Shown in pieces: positions 47,891-57,083 of a stretch of 64,000 nucleotides of DNA. Under the pieces are notes generated by a model. The model was not told where the DNA came from and ran no database searches. It saw only the letters and a program-made list of their open reading frames with translations. Source of the DNA: CAZMGV01 sp964565925 (GTDB lineage: Bacteria > JAGRBM01 > JAHCIT01); contig CAZMGV010000013.1 in assembly GCA_964565925.1 (NCBI GenBank), positions 73,636-137,635 on the forward strand, written 5' to 3'. Each line of letters begins with the position of its first letter. Positions within the stretch are counted from its first letter, which is position 1. The position numbers and the translations under genes are program-made.

Positions 47891-49282
47891 CTACTGCTGG
47901 GGGCCGCCGGAACCGCCCGGGCCCCGGTTGCCGCCGCGACCGCGGCCGCGTCCGCGACGCCGGCCCCGGTTCTGACCCGGTTGGCCCTGGCCCGGCTGGC
48001 TCTGGCCGCCTTGTCCCTGAGGACGGTTGCCGCCGTCGCGCGACTGCCCTTGCCGGATGTCACGGTTCTGCCGGGGTTGACCGTGGCTTTGGTTGCGGAC
48101 GGGCTGGCCGCTTTCACCGCCCTGATCTTCACGCTCGTCATCGCGGACGGTGCCGGGCGACTGGAACTCCACCTGCGCGGGTGCCGGACCCCGGTGTTCC
48201 GCTGACTTGTCGTGGTGCTCGGCCGCCACGTCGTCGTCTTCCATGTCGGTCACGTCCTGCACAGGAGCGTGCTGATGATGGTGGGCGGCGTCGGCGGCGG
48301 TGCCTTCGGGCGGGAACACTTCCGAGGCCGCACGTGCCTGGGCGGCGGTTTTGGCTTCGCCGACCAGGTAGTTGGGCTGCGAGATCAGCTTCACGCCCTG
48401 TTTCATGATGACGGCGTCGAACGCTTCGGCGTCGATCAAATGGGCTTTGCGCTCGGCGCTCTCCACGAGCACCTTGCGGAGCAGCGGGTTGGTCGAGATG
48501 ACCATGTAGTTCATGCCGTCCAGCACGAACTTGAACCCGCGCTTGGGCAGCGTCTTGTTGAGCTGCTTGTACTGCTCGTCCTCGTAGGAGAGACAGCACA
48601 AAAGTCGTCCGCACTGGCCGGTGATTTTCGACTGGTCGAGAGCGAGGTTCTGGTTCTTGGCCTGCTTCACCGAGACGGCCGGGAACCCGCCCAGCCAGCT
48701 CGAACAGCAAAGTTCGCGCCCGCAGAGGCCGTAGCCGCCCGCCAGAGCGGCGCGGTCGCGGGGGCCCACCTGCCGCATCTCGACGCGCATGTGGAACCGG
48801 TGGCCCAGCACCCGCACCAGATCGCGGAAATCCACGCGCTCTTCGGCGGCGAAATAGAGCCGCGCACCGGCGCCGTCGTAGTTGATCTCGAGGGTGACGG
48901 GCTTCATCACGTCGTCGAGTTTCATTTCGGCGAGCTGTTCCAGCGCGATCTTGAAAAAATCGGCTTCGCGCTGCGTGCGCCGCTCGTTGTGGGCGGCGTC
49001 CTCGGGAAGGGCTTTCTTGAGAACCTTGCGGCCGCCGGTGTTCTCGCGCCAGCCGTAGCGGACCATGTTCACCACCCGGCCCAGCTCGTGGCCGTTGGCG
49101 GTGTTGACGACCACGAGGTCGCCGATCTCCACGTCGATCTGGTTGCGGAAGAACTCCTCGACACGGTGGCTGCCGGGCAGCCGCACGCCGACGATCTCCC
49201 CCTTGCGGAGAATACCTTCCGGGATGATTTCCGACGGTTTCGGGCCGGCCTCGAAGGCCGAGATGTCCAGTTCGATAGGCAT
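47891..49282 (-). CDS. PSP1-domain protein (RicT/YaaT-like)
   Basis: A 463-residue protein. The PSP1 core (~25-300) has the paired cysteine motifs CGRELCCSSWLG and CGRLLCCLSYEDEQY. These cysteines hold an iron-sulfur cluster in the Bacillus RicT homologue, which takes part in RNA-processing complexes. The C-terminal ~150 residues are disordered: a His-rich patch (HHHQHAP), then Gln/Gly/Arg repeats ending RGRGRGRGGNRGPGG, which suggest RNA binding. It lies 5 bp after holB on the same strand, a frequent pairing. Confidence 0.9.
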   Translation of the reverse strand: MPIELDISAFEAGPKPSEIIPEGILRKGEIVGVRLPGSHRVEEFFRNQIDVEIGDLVVVNTANGHELGRVVNMVRYGWRENTGGRKVLKKALPEDAAHNERRTQREADFFKIALEQLAEMKLDDVMKPVTLEINYDGAGARLYFAAEERVDFRDLVRVLGHRFHMRVEMRQVGPRDRAALAGGYGLCGRELCCSSWLGGFPAVSVKQAKNQNLALDQSKITGQCGRLLCCLSYEDEQYKQLNKTLPKRGFKFVLDGMNYMVISTNPLLRKVLVESAERKAHLIDAEAFDAVIMKQGVKLISQPNYLVGEAKTAAQARAASEVFPPEGTAADAAHHHQHAPVQDVTDMEDDDVAAEHHDKSAEHRGPAPAQVEFQSPGTVRDDEREDQGGESGQPVRNQSHGQPRQNRDIRQGQSRDGGNRPQGQGGQSQPGQGQPGQNRGRRRGRGRGRGGNRGPGGSGGPQQ

Positions 49283-49287
49283 GGTCG

Positions 49288-50313
49288 TTATTCGCGAAGG
49301 TCGATCATGAGCTTGTCGATGGAGATTTCCAAGTGGGAGGCGACGTCGATGGCCCGACGTATTTTAAGGATCGCGTCGATCCGGTCGGCCAGGTCGTCCG
49401 GGCCGTAGTGCCCGGCGAGGCGGTCGGCGTCCCGGCCGAGGCCGCCCGGGAGCGTCCCGCCGCGTTGGCCCGCGCCCAGAGCAGCCCGGTGGATCAGAAT
49501 CAGCAGGTCCAGCCACTCCATAAACACCTGGCGGCTTCCCTTGAACTCCCCCGCGATCCGGCCGCTCCAGTCGCCGAGATCCGATTTCCGGGTGATTTCC
49601 TCTTCTATAGCGTCGTGGGCCAGCGCTTCGAGGCGCGGGAACTCGCCGTCCAGCAGTTTCAGCGCCCGGCCGAGGCTCCCCTGCGCCAGCGTGGCGGCCC
49701 AGCGGGCCTGCTCCGGCGTCACAGTGATTCCCTCAGGCGGCTTGGCGAGGATCTGTTTCACGACCAGTTCGGTATCGAGCGGCCTGAAACGCACCGGGAT
49801 GCAGCGCGAAAGGATGGTGGGAAGTATTTGCGACCGGCTCTCGCCGATCAGCAGGATCATGGTGTTCTCGGGTGGTTCCTCGATGGTTTTCAGCAGGATG
49901 TTGGCGTGCTCGGCCCGCATGTCGTCGGCCGGGTCGAGAATCATCCCTTTGGCGCCGCCCGCGAACGTCCGCATGGAGAGCGAACGGATGATCTCGCGGA
50001 TATTGTCGATCGTTCCCTTGCCGCCCGGTTCCAGCAGATGCAGGTCGGGGTAGGAGCCTGCGCCCGCCTCGCCGCTCACATGCAGCGCGATCCGGTGGCA
50101 GGAGTTGCAGGCGCCGCAGGCGTCGTCCGCCGGAAATCCGTCCCGGCCCCGCTTCTCGCAGGCGAACGCCTGGAACATCCGGGACGCCGCGAGCCGCCGT
50201 CCGGTGCCGTCAGGGCCCAGGAACAGGAGCGCGTGCGGCACCCGCCCGCCGCGGAGAAAACTCCGCAGCTGCGAGACGGCCGGTTCCTGGCCGAGGATTT
50301 CAATAAGCGGCAT
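49288..50313 (-). CDS. holB: DNA polymerase III, delta-prime subunit
   Basis: A 341-residue clamp-loader subunit with the opening PLIEILGQEPAVSQLRSFLRGGRVPHALLF. The Walker A-like loop GPDGTGRR has Arg in place of the catalytic Lys, as expected for a non-hydrolysing delta-prime. A zinc module is visible in DACGACNSCHR with an upstream Cys. IEEPPENTMILLI and ILSRC are present. It is followed immediately by the PSP1 gene. Confidence 0.93.
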   Translation of the reverse strand: MPLIEILGQEPAVSQLRSFLRGGRVPHALLFLGPDGTGRRLAASRMFQAFACEKRGRDGFPADDACGACNSCHRIALHVSGEAGAGSYPDLHLLEPGGKGTIDNIREIIRSLSMRTFAGGAKGMILDPADDMRAEHANILLKTIEEPPENTMILLIGESRSQILPTILSRCIPVRFRPLDTELVVKQILAKPPEGITVTPEQARWAATLAQGSLGRALKLLDGEFPRLEALAHDAIEEEITRKSDLGDWSGRIAGEFKGSRQVFMEWLDLLILIHRAALGAGQRGGTLPGGLGRDADRLAGHYGPDDLADRIDAILKIRRAIDVASHLEISIDKLMIDLRE

Positions 50314-50318
50314 TCGTC

Positions 50319-51470
50319 TTATTCCGCCATCATCTCGCGGGCGATGATCATGCGCATGATTTCGCTGGTTCCCGCGCCGATTTCCATCAGCTTGGCGTCG
50401 CGGGCGAACCGCTCCACCGGGAACTCCTTGATGTAGCCGTAGCCGCCCAGAATCTGCACGGCGTTCATGGCCGCGCGGGTGCCGGCCTCCGAGGCGAACA
50501 GCTTCGCCATGGCAGCCTCCTTGGCAATCTTCCGGCCCGAGGCGACCGCCTCGGCGGCGGCGTAGACAAGCGCGCGGGCCGCTTCGGTCTCGGTGAGCAT
50601 GTCGGCGAGCATCTTCTGCACCATCTGGAACTCGCCGATGGCCTTGCCGAACTGCTTGCGGTCGAGGGCGTATTTCTTCGCCTCGTCGACCGACGCCTGC
50701 GCGATGCCGACGGAGATACCGGCCAGCGTGACGCGCTCGATGTCGAGGCCGCGCATGAGCTGTGCAACGCCCTGGTTCTCTTCGCCCATGCGGTTGGCGA
50801 CCGGCACTTCCATGTCTTCGAAGATCAGCTCGGAGGTTGGGGACGCGCGCATCCCCATCTTGTTCAGCTTCTTGCCGACGCGGAATCCGGGGAAGCCGCT
50901 CTCGACGATAAACGTCGACAGGTTCTTGGAGTCCGCCTCGCCGGTTTTGGCGTACACCACGAACGTGCTGCCGATGGGGCCGTTCGTGATGAACATCTTG
51001 GTGCCGTTCAGGATATATTTGTCGCCCTTTTTGACGGCCCGGGTCTTCATGCCCACGGCGTCACTGCCCGCGCCCGGTTCCGTGATCGCCACGCCGCCGT
51101 ATTTGGCGCCGGTGCAGAGATCCGGGAGGTATTTCTTGCGCTGAACGTCGCTGGCGTTGCGGTACAGGTTGTTGGTGCAGAGTACCGAGTGGGCACCCAG
51201 GGACAGCGCCGTCGCCGCGCAGCCCCGGGCGACCTCTTCAAGGATCATGGTGACCGCGACCGGGTCCATGCCCGAACCGCCGAACTGGGTGGGCACCATC
51301 ATGCCCAGGATGCCCATCTCGCCGAATTGCTTGAACACCTTGCCGGGGAACTCCTGCCGCTCGTCCCAGTCGCCCGCATGGGGGACGATCTCGCGGTCCA
51401 CGAGGTCTTTGACGGCTTGGCGGAGGAGCTTCTGTTCTTCGGTGAGGGTGCGCAGCATGGCCCTGTTCAT
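50319..51470 (-). CDS. Acyl-CoA dehydrogenase, isovaleryl-CoA dehydrogenase-like
   Basis: About 383 residues from the ATG at 51470 (a downstream ATG at 51458 and an extended frame to 51530 are possible). It oxidises an acyl-CoA to the enoyl-CoA with FAD and electron-transfer flavoprotein. Family signatures: GGVAITEPGAGSD, NGTKMFITNG, and the C-terminal GGYGYIKEFPVERFARDAK. The usual Glu of the IYEGT loop is absent (IGAGTSEI); instead a Glu sits in LMRGLDIERVTLAG, the catalytic position of isovaleryl-CoA dehydrogenases. Leucine breakdown or a related short branched substrate is therefore likely. It lies 6 bp upstream of holB on the same strand. Confidence 0.9.
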   Translation of the reverse strand: MNRAMLRTLTEEQKLLRQAVKDLVDREIVPHAGDWDERQEFPGKVFKQFGEMGILGMMVPTQFGGSGMDPVAVTMILEEVARGCAATALSLGAHSVLCTNNLYRNASDVQRKKYLPDLCTGAKYGGVAITEPGAGSDAVGMKTRAVKKGDKYILNGTKMFITNGPIGSTFVVYAKTGEADSKNLSTFIVESGFPGFRVGKKLNKMGMRASPTSELIFEDMEVPVANRMGEENQGVAQLMRGLDIERVTLAGISVGIAQASVDEAKKYALDRKQFGKAIGEFQMVQKMLADMLTETEAARALVYAAAEAVASGRKIAKEAAMAKLFASEAGTRAAMNAVQILGGYGYIKEFPVERFARDAKLMEIGAGTSEIMRMIIAREMMAE

Positions 51471-51569
51471 AGGACGGGCGGCGGGGCGGCGCAAGGAGGG
51501 AGTGGGGACAGTTTCCGCCAAACTGGACATGGATTTGAACCCGCGTCCGTTAATGCCAGAATGATCTCC

Positions 51570-52364
51570 ATGTCATCCACCCACACCGCCGCGATTCTCC
51601 AGTACGACGTCATCCGGGGCGACGTGGCGAAGAACACGGCCACGATTTTCCGGCTGCTGGACCAGCTCCCCGGCGAGCGGCCGCTGGTAGCGCTGCTGCC
51701 GGAAGCGGCGACCTCCAACTTCTCGCAGACCGAGGGCGACCGGATCGCGGCGGAGACCGCCCGGGTGATCGAGAGGCTCGCGAGGCGCGCGCAGGATCAG
51801 GGAATTTCCATCTACGGATCGTTCGTCGTGAAGGACGCCGGGGGCGCCGGCGCCGGTTTCTATAACGAAGGCGTGCTGCTGAAACCGGACGGCGCCCGGC
51901 TCACCTATCGCAAGGTGCATCTGTTCGAACCGGCAGGGGAGCACACCTTCTATAAGGAAGGCTCCGGGCAGGTGATCGCCGATATGGGCGATGGCCTGAA
52001 AGCGGGACTGACCATCTGTTACGACCTCCGGTTTCCGGAATGGATTGGCCGCCTGGTGCAGGGCGGGGCGAACGCGATCTTCTGCGTGGCCCAGTGGCCG
52101 GCACCCAGACGCGAGCACTGGGACGCGCTGCTCCGGGCCCGGGCGATCGAAAACCTGTCGTGGGTGGTCGCCGTGAACCGGATCGGCGACGGCCCCAGGG
52201 ACAAGTTCTCCGGCGGTAGCGCCATCTTCAGCCCGTGGGGAGAACGCGCGGCGTATATTCCCGACCACGAAGAGGGGGTCGTCTGGGCCGCACTGGACCT
52301 GGGGCTGGTGGATGAGGCCCGCACCCGGTTGCCGACCCTCGCCCGGCGGTTCCGGAACGGCTAA
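51570..52364 (+). CDS. Carbon-nitrogen hydrolase (nitrilase/omega-amidase family)
   Basis: A 264-residue nitrilase-superfamily protein with the Glu-Lys-Cys triad: E45 in LLPEAATSNF, K115 in YRKVHLFEP, and C150 in LTICYDLRFPEW. The CYDLRFPE motif resembles omega-amidase/Nit2-type amidases that act on keto-acid amides or small linear amides. An ATG at 51561 in the same frame is an alternative start. It is divergent from the acyl-CoA dehydrogenase gene, so a link to amino-acid breakdown is possible. Confidence 0.92.
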   Translation: MSSTHTAAILQYDVIRGDVAKNTATIFRLLDQLPGERPLVALLPEAATSNFSQTEGDRIAAETARVIERLARRAQDQGISIYGSFVVKDAGGAGAGFYNEGVLLKPDGARLTYRKVHLFEPAGEHTFYKEGSGQVIADMGDGLKAGLTICYDLRFPEWIGRLVQGGANAIFCVAQWPAPRREHWDALLRARAIENLSWVVAVNRIGDGPRDKFSGGSAIFSPWGERAAYIPDHEEGVVWAALDLGLVDEARTRLPTLARRFRNG

Positions 52365-52379
52365 ACGGTACCGATTGAA

Positions 52380-52489
52380 CCGTTCATCCTTCGAGACGCC
52401 CGCGCTGCGGGCTCCTCAGGACGAACGGTTTTGCCCGCTCCGTTCGCCCTGAGGAGCATCCGAAGGATGCGTCTCGAAGGGTCGAACGG
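52380..52489. repeat. Paired REP-like palindromes (BIME-like)
   Basis: The left unit (52380-52428) and right unit (52440-52489) are inverted copies of one another. Each begins CCGTTC and ends GAACGG, with CCTTCGAGACGC and CTCCTCAGG as shared cores. Eleven bases lie between them. This GTTCGTCCTGAGG/CTTCGAGACG-type repeat is a widespread intergenic family. It sits between the nitrilase gene and the AsmA-like gene. Confidence 0.8.
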
Positions 52490-52507
52490 CTGGATGTAAT
52501 GCACTGA

Positions 52508-55500
52508 ATGTCTTCCGAACCCTTTCCACCAGATAGTCCCGATCCCCAGGCCTCCGGCCCGGTGAACCGGGACGCCGCGCCGCCTCCCGAACCCGAGGCG
52601 AGCGAAGGGCCGCTCCATCTGCCGCACATCCCGGTGCCGCGGATGCCGAAGCTCAACCTGTTTTCGACGCTGATCCTGCTGGTGCTGACCGTGCTGGCGA
52701 TCGCGTTCTTCCCGATGGTGCTGAACCTGGAACGCTACCGCCACGAGGTGGAAGAGCGGGCGTCGCTCACGCTCGGGTTCCCCGTCCGGATGAAACACCT
52801 CTCGCTCGACTTCACGCGCGGGCTCGGCGTCCGGGCGCAGACGATCTCGATCCTGAGCGCCGACGGGCGGCGCACGCTGCTCCGGGTCGGCGCCGTGACC
52901 GTGGCGTTCGACGTGGCGGACCTGATGAACCGCAAGTTCACGCCGAGATCGCTGCGGGTCGACGCGCCGTATTTCACGGTCGAGCACCGGGGCGGCCACT
53001 GGTATCTGGAGGGGCTCGAAACCCCGCTGGACGGCGACGAGACGCCCCGGGATATCGACGCCATCAACCGGACGGTGGAGAAGATCCTGCACGAACTCAC
53101 GTTCCGGACCATCGAGATCACGGGCGGTGTCGCCCGCCTGTCGCTCACCGACGGCAAGCGGCCCGCCCGGTACAGCTTCCGCCGTATCGAGATCGGCCTT
53201 CTGGACCCCGTGGCCGGAATGCCCATGACCATGTCGCTCTCGGCGTCGCTGTACTTGAGCAACTCGCATGTGGGCGACGTCGAGACGAAAGTAACCACGG
53301 TCCTGCCGGCTTCGGGGCTCGACCTGCGGACCCTGCCGCTGAATGTCGAGACGGCGATCCGGTCGCTCGACATCCCCAGTATCGGCGCCGTGCGCAACGC
53401 CGGGATCGACTCGGGCCGTGGCGACATCACGCTCAGTGCCGGCGGCCGCTGGAACGACGTCAAGGGCTCGGTCTCGCTGGACCTGCACGAGGTGGCGGGC
53501 GACATGCCCTATGTGTTCAAGGACCGGTTCAGGCCGGGGGAAGTGGGCGGCAAGTTCGGATTCGCCTGGGACGGCCGGTTCCTCAAGGCCGAGAGCTTCG
53601 CCTTCCAGATCGGGCCGACGGACCTTACCTATCTGCGCTGGCTGTCGGATTCGCAGCCGCCCGATCCCAACAGCATCCAGGACCTCGAGGTCGAGTTCCA
53701 TATCCGGGACGTGGATCTGGACGCGGAGTGGAACCACATCCCTTGGCCGCTCATGGGCGGCAAGGTGGCCGACTACTGCAACTCGCATATCAAACATCAG
53801 GGGCACGCGACCTACTACCGGAACTTCCTGCCGCTTCGCCTGACGCGGAGCCTGGACGGCAGCGTCGAGGCCTGGCTCGATTTCGACCGGTTCTGGATCG
53901 ACACCGAGGTGAAGGACCTCGACATGTTCGTGCTGCCGCAGGACCGGCTCCGCTACAGCGGGATCAACGGGCGGTTCTACATCTCCAAGGCGAACTTCAT
54001 CTTCGATCATCTGCGCGGGCGCGTGGACGACGCGCTGGACGTGGACGTGACGGGACGGTTCGACCAGATCGACCGGCAGGCGAAACTCCACCTCGACATC
54101 ACGGGCGAGTTCCCGTACCCGGCGCTGCTCAACATCCTGCCCAACTACGGCTTTAGGGCGGTGCAGAAGGTCGTGGCGCCGCTCTCGGGCGGCAAGGGTA
54201 CGCTCTCCGGCAGCGCGGCGGTGGACTACGACATCACGGCCGATATCTACAGCTACGGCGGCGAACTCCGGCTCTCCGACGGCAGCCTGCAGATGGCGAA
54301 CTACCCGGTTGCGCTCGCGGGCCTGTCGGGGCCGATCAAGTTCACGCAGGATTCCCTGGATCTGGGACCCATCACCGGCAAGTTCGGCACCGGGGATCTC
54401 TCGATACGGATGAACGTGTCCGATCCGAACGGTGCGACGCCCGAATTCGAGCTGCGGGTGGGCGGCGACGATCTGGCGCTGGAGCAGGTGCTGCCCTCCA
54501 CCAGCCGCATCAAGGGCAGGGGAATCGTGAGCGGAAACTACTCCACGAGCGGCCGCATGGGCGGCACCGGCGCCCAGCTCAAACGCACCGCGTTCTTCAA
54601 GTCGAAGGGCGTCGAGATCCGCACGCCGGAGATCAGGCTCCCGGTCCGCGACCTGGACTGCACGCTCAAGTACGCCACCGGCGAGCGGTCCAGCTTCAGC
54701 TGCGGCATTTCGTACGGAGAGAGCATCGCGAAGATCAGCGCGGGGTTCGCCGACACGCCGCAGGGGCCCCGCGGCGACTTCACGATCGACGCGCCCAACG
54801 CCAACCTGGACGACCTGATGGCGGCCTTTACCGGAGCGCGCGAAGGCGTCAACGCGTCGCGCCCGCAGAAGCCGGCCGAGATCTCGATCGTCGAGCCGCC
54901 GCTCCCCGATCTCGAGGACTCCTGGAGGCGCGGCCGGTTCACCGGCATCGTCAAGGTGGATCAGGGCGTGTTCCAGCGTACGCCGTTCGAGGAACTCAAT
55001 ACGCAGGCGGTCACCGGCGGCGGCGCGTTCACCTTCAACACGCTGATGTTCGCCGGCCCCGGGGGCCGGTACGATTTCGACACGCTCACGATCGGCGCCG
55101 AGGACAGGAACGGCGGCCGGCGCATACGGATGGCTCCGAAGCTGGACGGCGTCTGGCTGAAGCCGATGCTGGAGGCGCTGGGCAATCCGACGGACCTGAT
55201 CGACGGAACCATGTCGGTCCGGGGCGTGCTCGAGTTCGTCGCGTCGGGAAAGAACGACTTCTGCCGGACGGCCGACGGCAACCTGATCCTCCAGTTCGAA
55301 AACGGGAAGATCAGCAAGGACTACCGGGCTTTCGCGCAGGTGGCGAGCCTCGTGAACCTGAGGCTCTCGGCCTATCCGCAGGGAATACCGTTCAAGACGC
55401 TGCGCGCCGACGTCGGGATCGGAAACGGCGTCGCGACCGGGCGCGGCTTCGTGCTCGATACCGCCGACTTCGACATCAAGGCCGACGCCGTCGAGATCAA

Positions 55501-55642
55501 GCTGTGCGACAAGTGGGTGAAAACCAACGCCACGGTCAGCGTCTTCCGCCGGGAGTTCTTCAGCCGCCTGCCCGTGGATCTGAACAAGATTCTCCGCGTC
55601 CCGGTGTCAATCGACCAGTCCTACGCCGACAAAGGCGACTGA
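52508..55642 (+). CDS. AsmA-family envelope protein
   Basis: A 1044-residue protein with a Pro-rich cytosolic N-terminus, one membrane segment at about 51-70 (LFSTLILLVLTVLAIAFFPM), and a very long beta-rich periplasmic region. The start of the periplasmic part (RASLTLGFPVRMKHLSLDF) and the repeating strand pattern with PXXXL(N/D)-type turns match AsmA/YhdP/TamB-like bridge proteins. These are thought to carry phospholipid to the outer membrane. The C-terminal portion (FDIKADAVEIKLCDKW) resembles the AsmA C-terminal domain. It follows the REP pair on the same strand. Confidence 0.87.
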   Translation: MSSEPFPPDSPDPQASGPVNRDAAPPPEPEASEGPLHLPHIPVPRMPKLNLFSTLILLVLTVLAIAFFPMVLNLERYRHEVEERASLTLGFPVRMKHLSLDFTRGLGVRAQTISILSADGRRTLLRVGAVTVAFDVADLMNRKFTPRSLRVDAPYFTVEHRGGHWYLEGLETPLDGDETPRDIDAINRTVEKILHELTFRTIEITGGVARLSLTDGKRPARYSFRRIEIGLLDPVAGMPMTMSLSASLYLSNSHVGDVETKVTTVLPASGLDLRTLPLNVETAIRSLDIPSIGAVRNAGIDSGRGDITLSAGGRWNDVKGSVSLDLHEVAGDMPYVFKDRFRPGEVGGKFGFAWDGRFLKAESFAFQIGPTDLTYLRWLSDSQPPDPNSIQDLEVEFHIRDVDLDAEWNHIPWPLMGGKVADYCNSHIKHQGHATYYRNFLPLRLTRSLDGSVEAWLDFDRFWIDTEVKDLDMFVLPQDRLRYSGINGRFYISKANFIFDHLRGRVDDALDVDVTGRFDQIDRQAKLHLDITGEFPYPALLNILPNYGFRAVQKVVAPLSGGKGTLSGSAAVDYDITADIYSYGGELRLSDGSLQMANYPVALAGLSGPIKFTQDSLDLGPITGKFGTGDLSIRMNVSDPNGATPEFELRVGGDDLALEQVLPSTSRIKGRGIVSGNYSTSGRMGGTGAQLKRTAFFKSKGVEIRTPEIRLPVRDLDCTLKYATGERSSFSCGISYGESIAKISAGFADTPQGPRGDFTIDAPNANLDDLMAAFTGAREGVNASRPQKPAEISIVEPPLPDLEDSWRRGRFTGIVKVDQGVFQRTPFEELNTQAVTGGGAFTFNTLMFAGPGGRYDFDTLTIGAEDRNGGRRIRMAPKLDGVWLKPMLEALGNPTDLIDGTMSVRGVLEFVASGKNDFCRTADGNLILQFENGKISKDYRAFAQVASLVNLRLSAYPQGIPFKTLRADVGIGNGVATGRGFVLDTADFDIKADAVEIKLCDKWVKTNATVSVFRREFFSRLPVDLNKILRVPVSIDQSYADKGD

Positions 55643-55731
55643 AGCCGTGCGACCAGAATCACCAATCGAGCTGGAATAGAAACCGGGCGGATATTTCACC
55701 TGTTAACCGTCTGCCGGCTGGCTCGTGCGCA

Positions 55732-55905
55732 TTAAGTTTGGGCAAGCCGTTGGACGCCGCCGCCCGCGCAGGAGGGATCGTCCGGAGTGACGTCGCAGTC
55801 GACGCCGTCCGCCGGTGCGGTGGTGGTTCCGCAGGCGTAGAGGCCGACAATGATTCCGCCCGTGACGGTGCGTCCGATAGCTTTCAGAAAAGTGCGCCGT
55901 TCCAT
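55732..55905 (-). CDS. Small Tat-type lipoprotein-like protein
   Basis: A 57-residue frame starting MERRTFLKAIGRTVTGG. RRTFLK is a twin-arginine motif, and GLYAC is a lipobox-like end to the hydrophobic stretch. The remainder (CDVTPDDPSCAGG) is small and Cys-containing. An ATG 21 bases earlier (55926) is also possible. AAGGAG lies 12 bases upstream of the chosen ATG. It may be a truncated Tat-exported protein or a true micro-lipoprotein. Confidence 0.5.
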   Translation of the reverse strand: MERRTFLKAIGRTVTGGIIVGLYACGTTTAPADGVDCDVTPDDPSCAGGGVQRLAQT

Positions 55906-56137
55906 ACGTGGGACAAACTCCTTCATGTCCTAACAAATTCGCGGTGCGCGCGGATAACCCAGAAGAAGTTTTATAGCGGATATAGTGGATGAATTCGACC
56001 GAATTTAATGTGCATCATCTGTGTTCAAGGTGCTTCAGATCATACGGTAAATGACGGACAGGCAAACCGGCCTTTTCAGGGGCCGGTTCGCGTGCGTTGA
56101 GGGGACGAAAGAAGGCTGTTCAAGAGAGCGCCGCCTA

Positions 56138-56710
56138 TTACAGCGATGCGCTCTGGGGGTTCATCCCGACCGGATCGGGGTAGGCGAACCGGTAACCGTC
56201 GGGCATGACGGCCCGGTTCAGGTTCACGTTATCGAGCGCCGCGTGTTCGTCCAGCAGCGCACCGCGCAGATCCGCCCCGCCCAGGTTGGCTCCCGTCAGT
56301 TTCGCATGGCGCAGGTCCGCGCCGCGCAGGTCCGCGAACGACAGGTCGGCATACTGGAGATTGGCGCCGGTGAGGTCGGCCTTCATCAGGTTCGAGCGGA
56401 CCAGGTTGGCGTTTTCGAAGTTCGCGTTCTTTCCGTCGATACCCGTCAGCACCGAGTAGCGCATGTCGGCCGACGAGAAATCCCCGCCCGCCAGAGTGAT
56501 CCCGCTCAGGTTCGCCGCCGACAGGCGGCCGCCCCGGCAGGAGAGCGCCGCCTTGTCCTTCAGGCACGGCGGCGCATCGGACGGCGACTCCCAGGTGGCG
56601 AACGCCGCGTCGCCCTTCATGGCGCAGCCGGTGCCGAACAGGGCACAGGCCAGGACCAGACAGACGGTCAGGGCGAGGTTCAGGACGATTCCGGTTTCAA
56701 GGTTTTTCAT
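56138..56710 (-). CDS. Pentapeptide-repeat lipoprotein
   Basis: A 190-residue exported protein. The signal peptide ends in GTGC, so lipidation at that Cys is likely. From residue ~55 there are about fifteen A(D/N)LXX repeats (for example ADLTGANLQYADL), which fold as a square right-handed beta-helix. Function is unknown; such helices bind proteins or DNA in other contexts but here face the periplasm. It is followed downstream by a ~230-bp gap to the small lipoprotein gene. Confidence 0.9.
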   Translation of the reverse strand: MKNLETGIVLNLALTVCLVLACALFGTGCAMKGDAAFATWESPSDAPPCLKDKAALSCRGGRLSAANLSGITLAGGDFSSADMRYSVLTGIDGKNANFENANLVRSNLMKADLTGANLQYADLSFADLRGADLRHAKLTGANLGGADLRGALLDEHAALDNVNLNRAVMPDGYRFAYPDPVGMNPQSASL

Positions 56711-56998
56711 TGCGTTGCTCCTCCGCGGGGGGAGTAAAGCAAACCCGGTGCCAAGCCGCTGAAACCCGTCCAGAGCCGGAATATCGTCATAAATGTAACG
56801 GAAATCGTCCGTTTTTGCGGGTGAAGGGCCGGATCATCGGCCGCAACCGGGTATGCGGATACCCGCCGGGTCGAGGGTGACCGGCAGTTGAGGGGTCCAT
56901 GTCACAGTGCGCCGGCAGGGCGGACGCGGTCTACGGTTATCTACTTCCAGTTGATATAAATGGTAAAAACCTGAAAAGGGTAAAAATGGCTTTTCCTA
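56711..56998. other. Intergenic region, divergent promoters of pentapeptide and TetR genes
   Basis: No gene is visible. The right part is unusually AT-rich and has two GGTAAAAA copies (near 56962 and 56979) that flank a CTGAAAA stretch, the probable promoter zone of the TetR gene. Confidence 0.4.
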
Positions 56999-57001
56999 TG
57001 T

Positions 57002-57021
57002 GCCAAAGCGGCACATTTGGC
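57002..57021 (+). promoter_or_regulatory. Inverted repeat in the leader of the TetR gene (candidate operator)
   Basis: GCCAAA (57002 region) and TTTGGC (57016-57021) are inverted, 8 bases apart. An overlapping TGTGCC/GGCACA pair (56999-57015) makes a nested hairpin. Such a dyad upstream of a tetR gene is the usual form of an autoregulatory site. Confidence 0.4.
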
Positions 57022-57083
57022 GTTTCCGCGAGGCTTGTTTTCGGCGCGCAGTAGAGATAATTGAGCATCAGGAAATTCAATCA

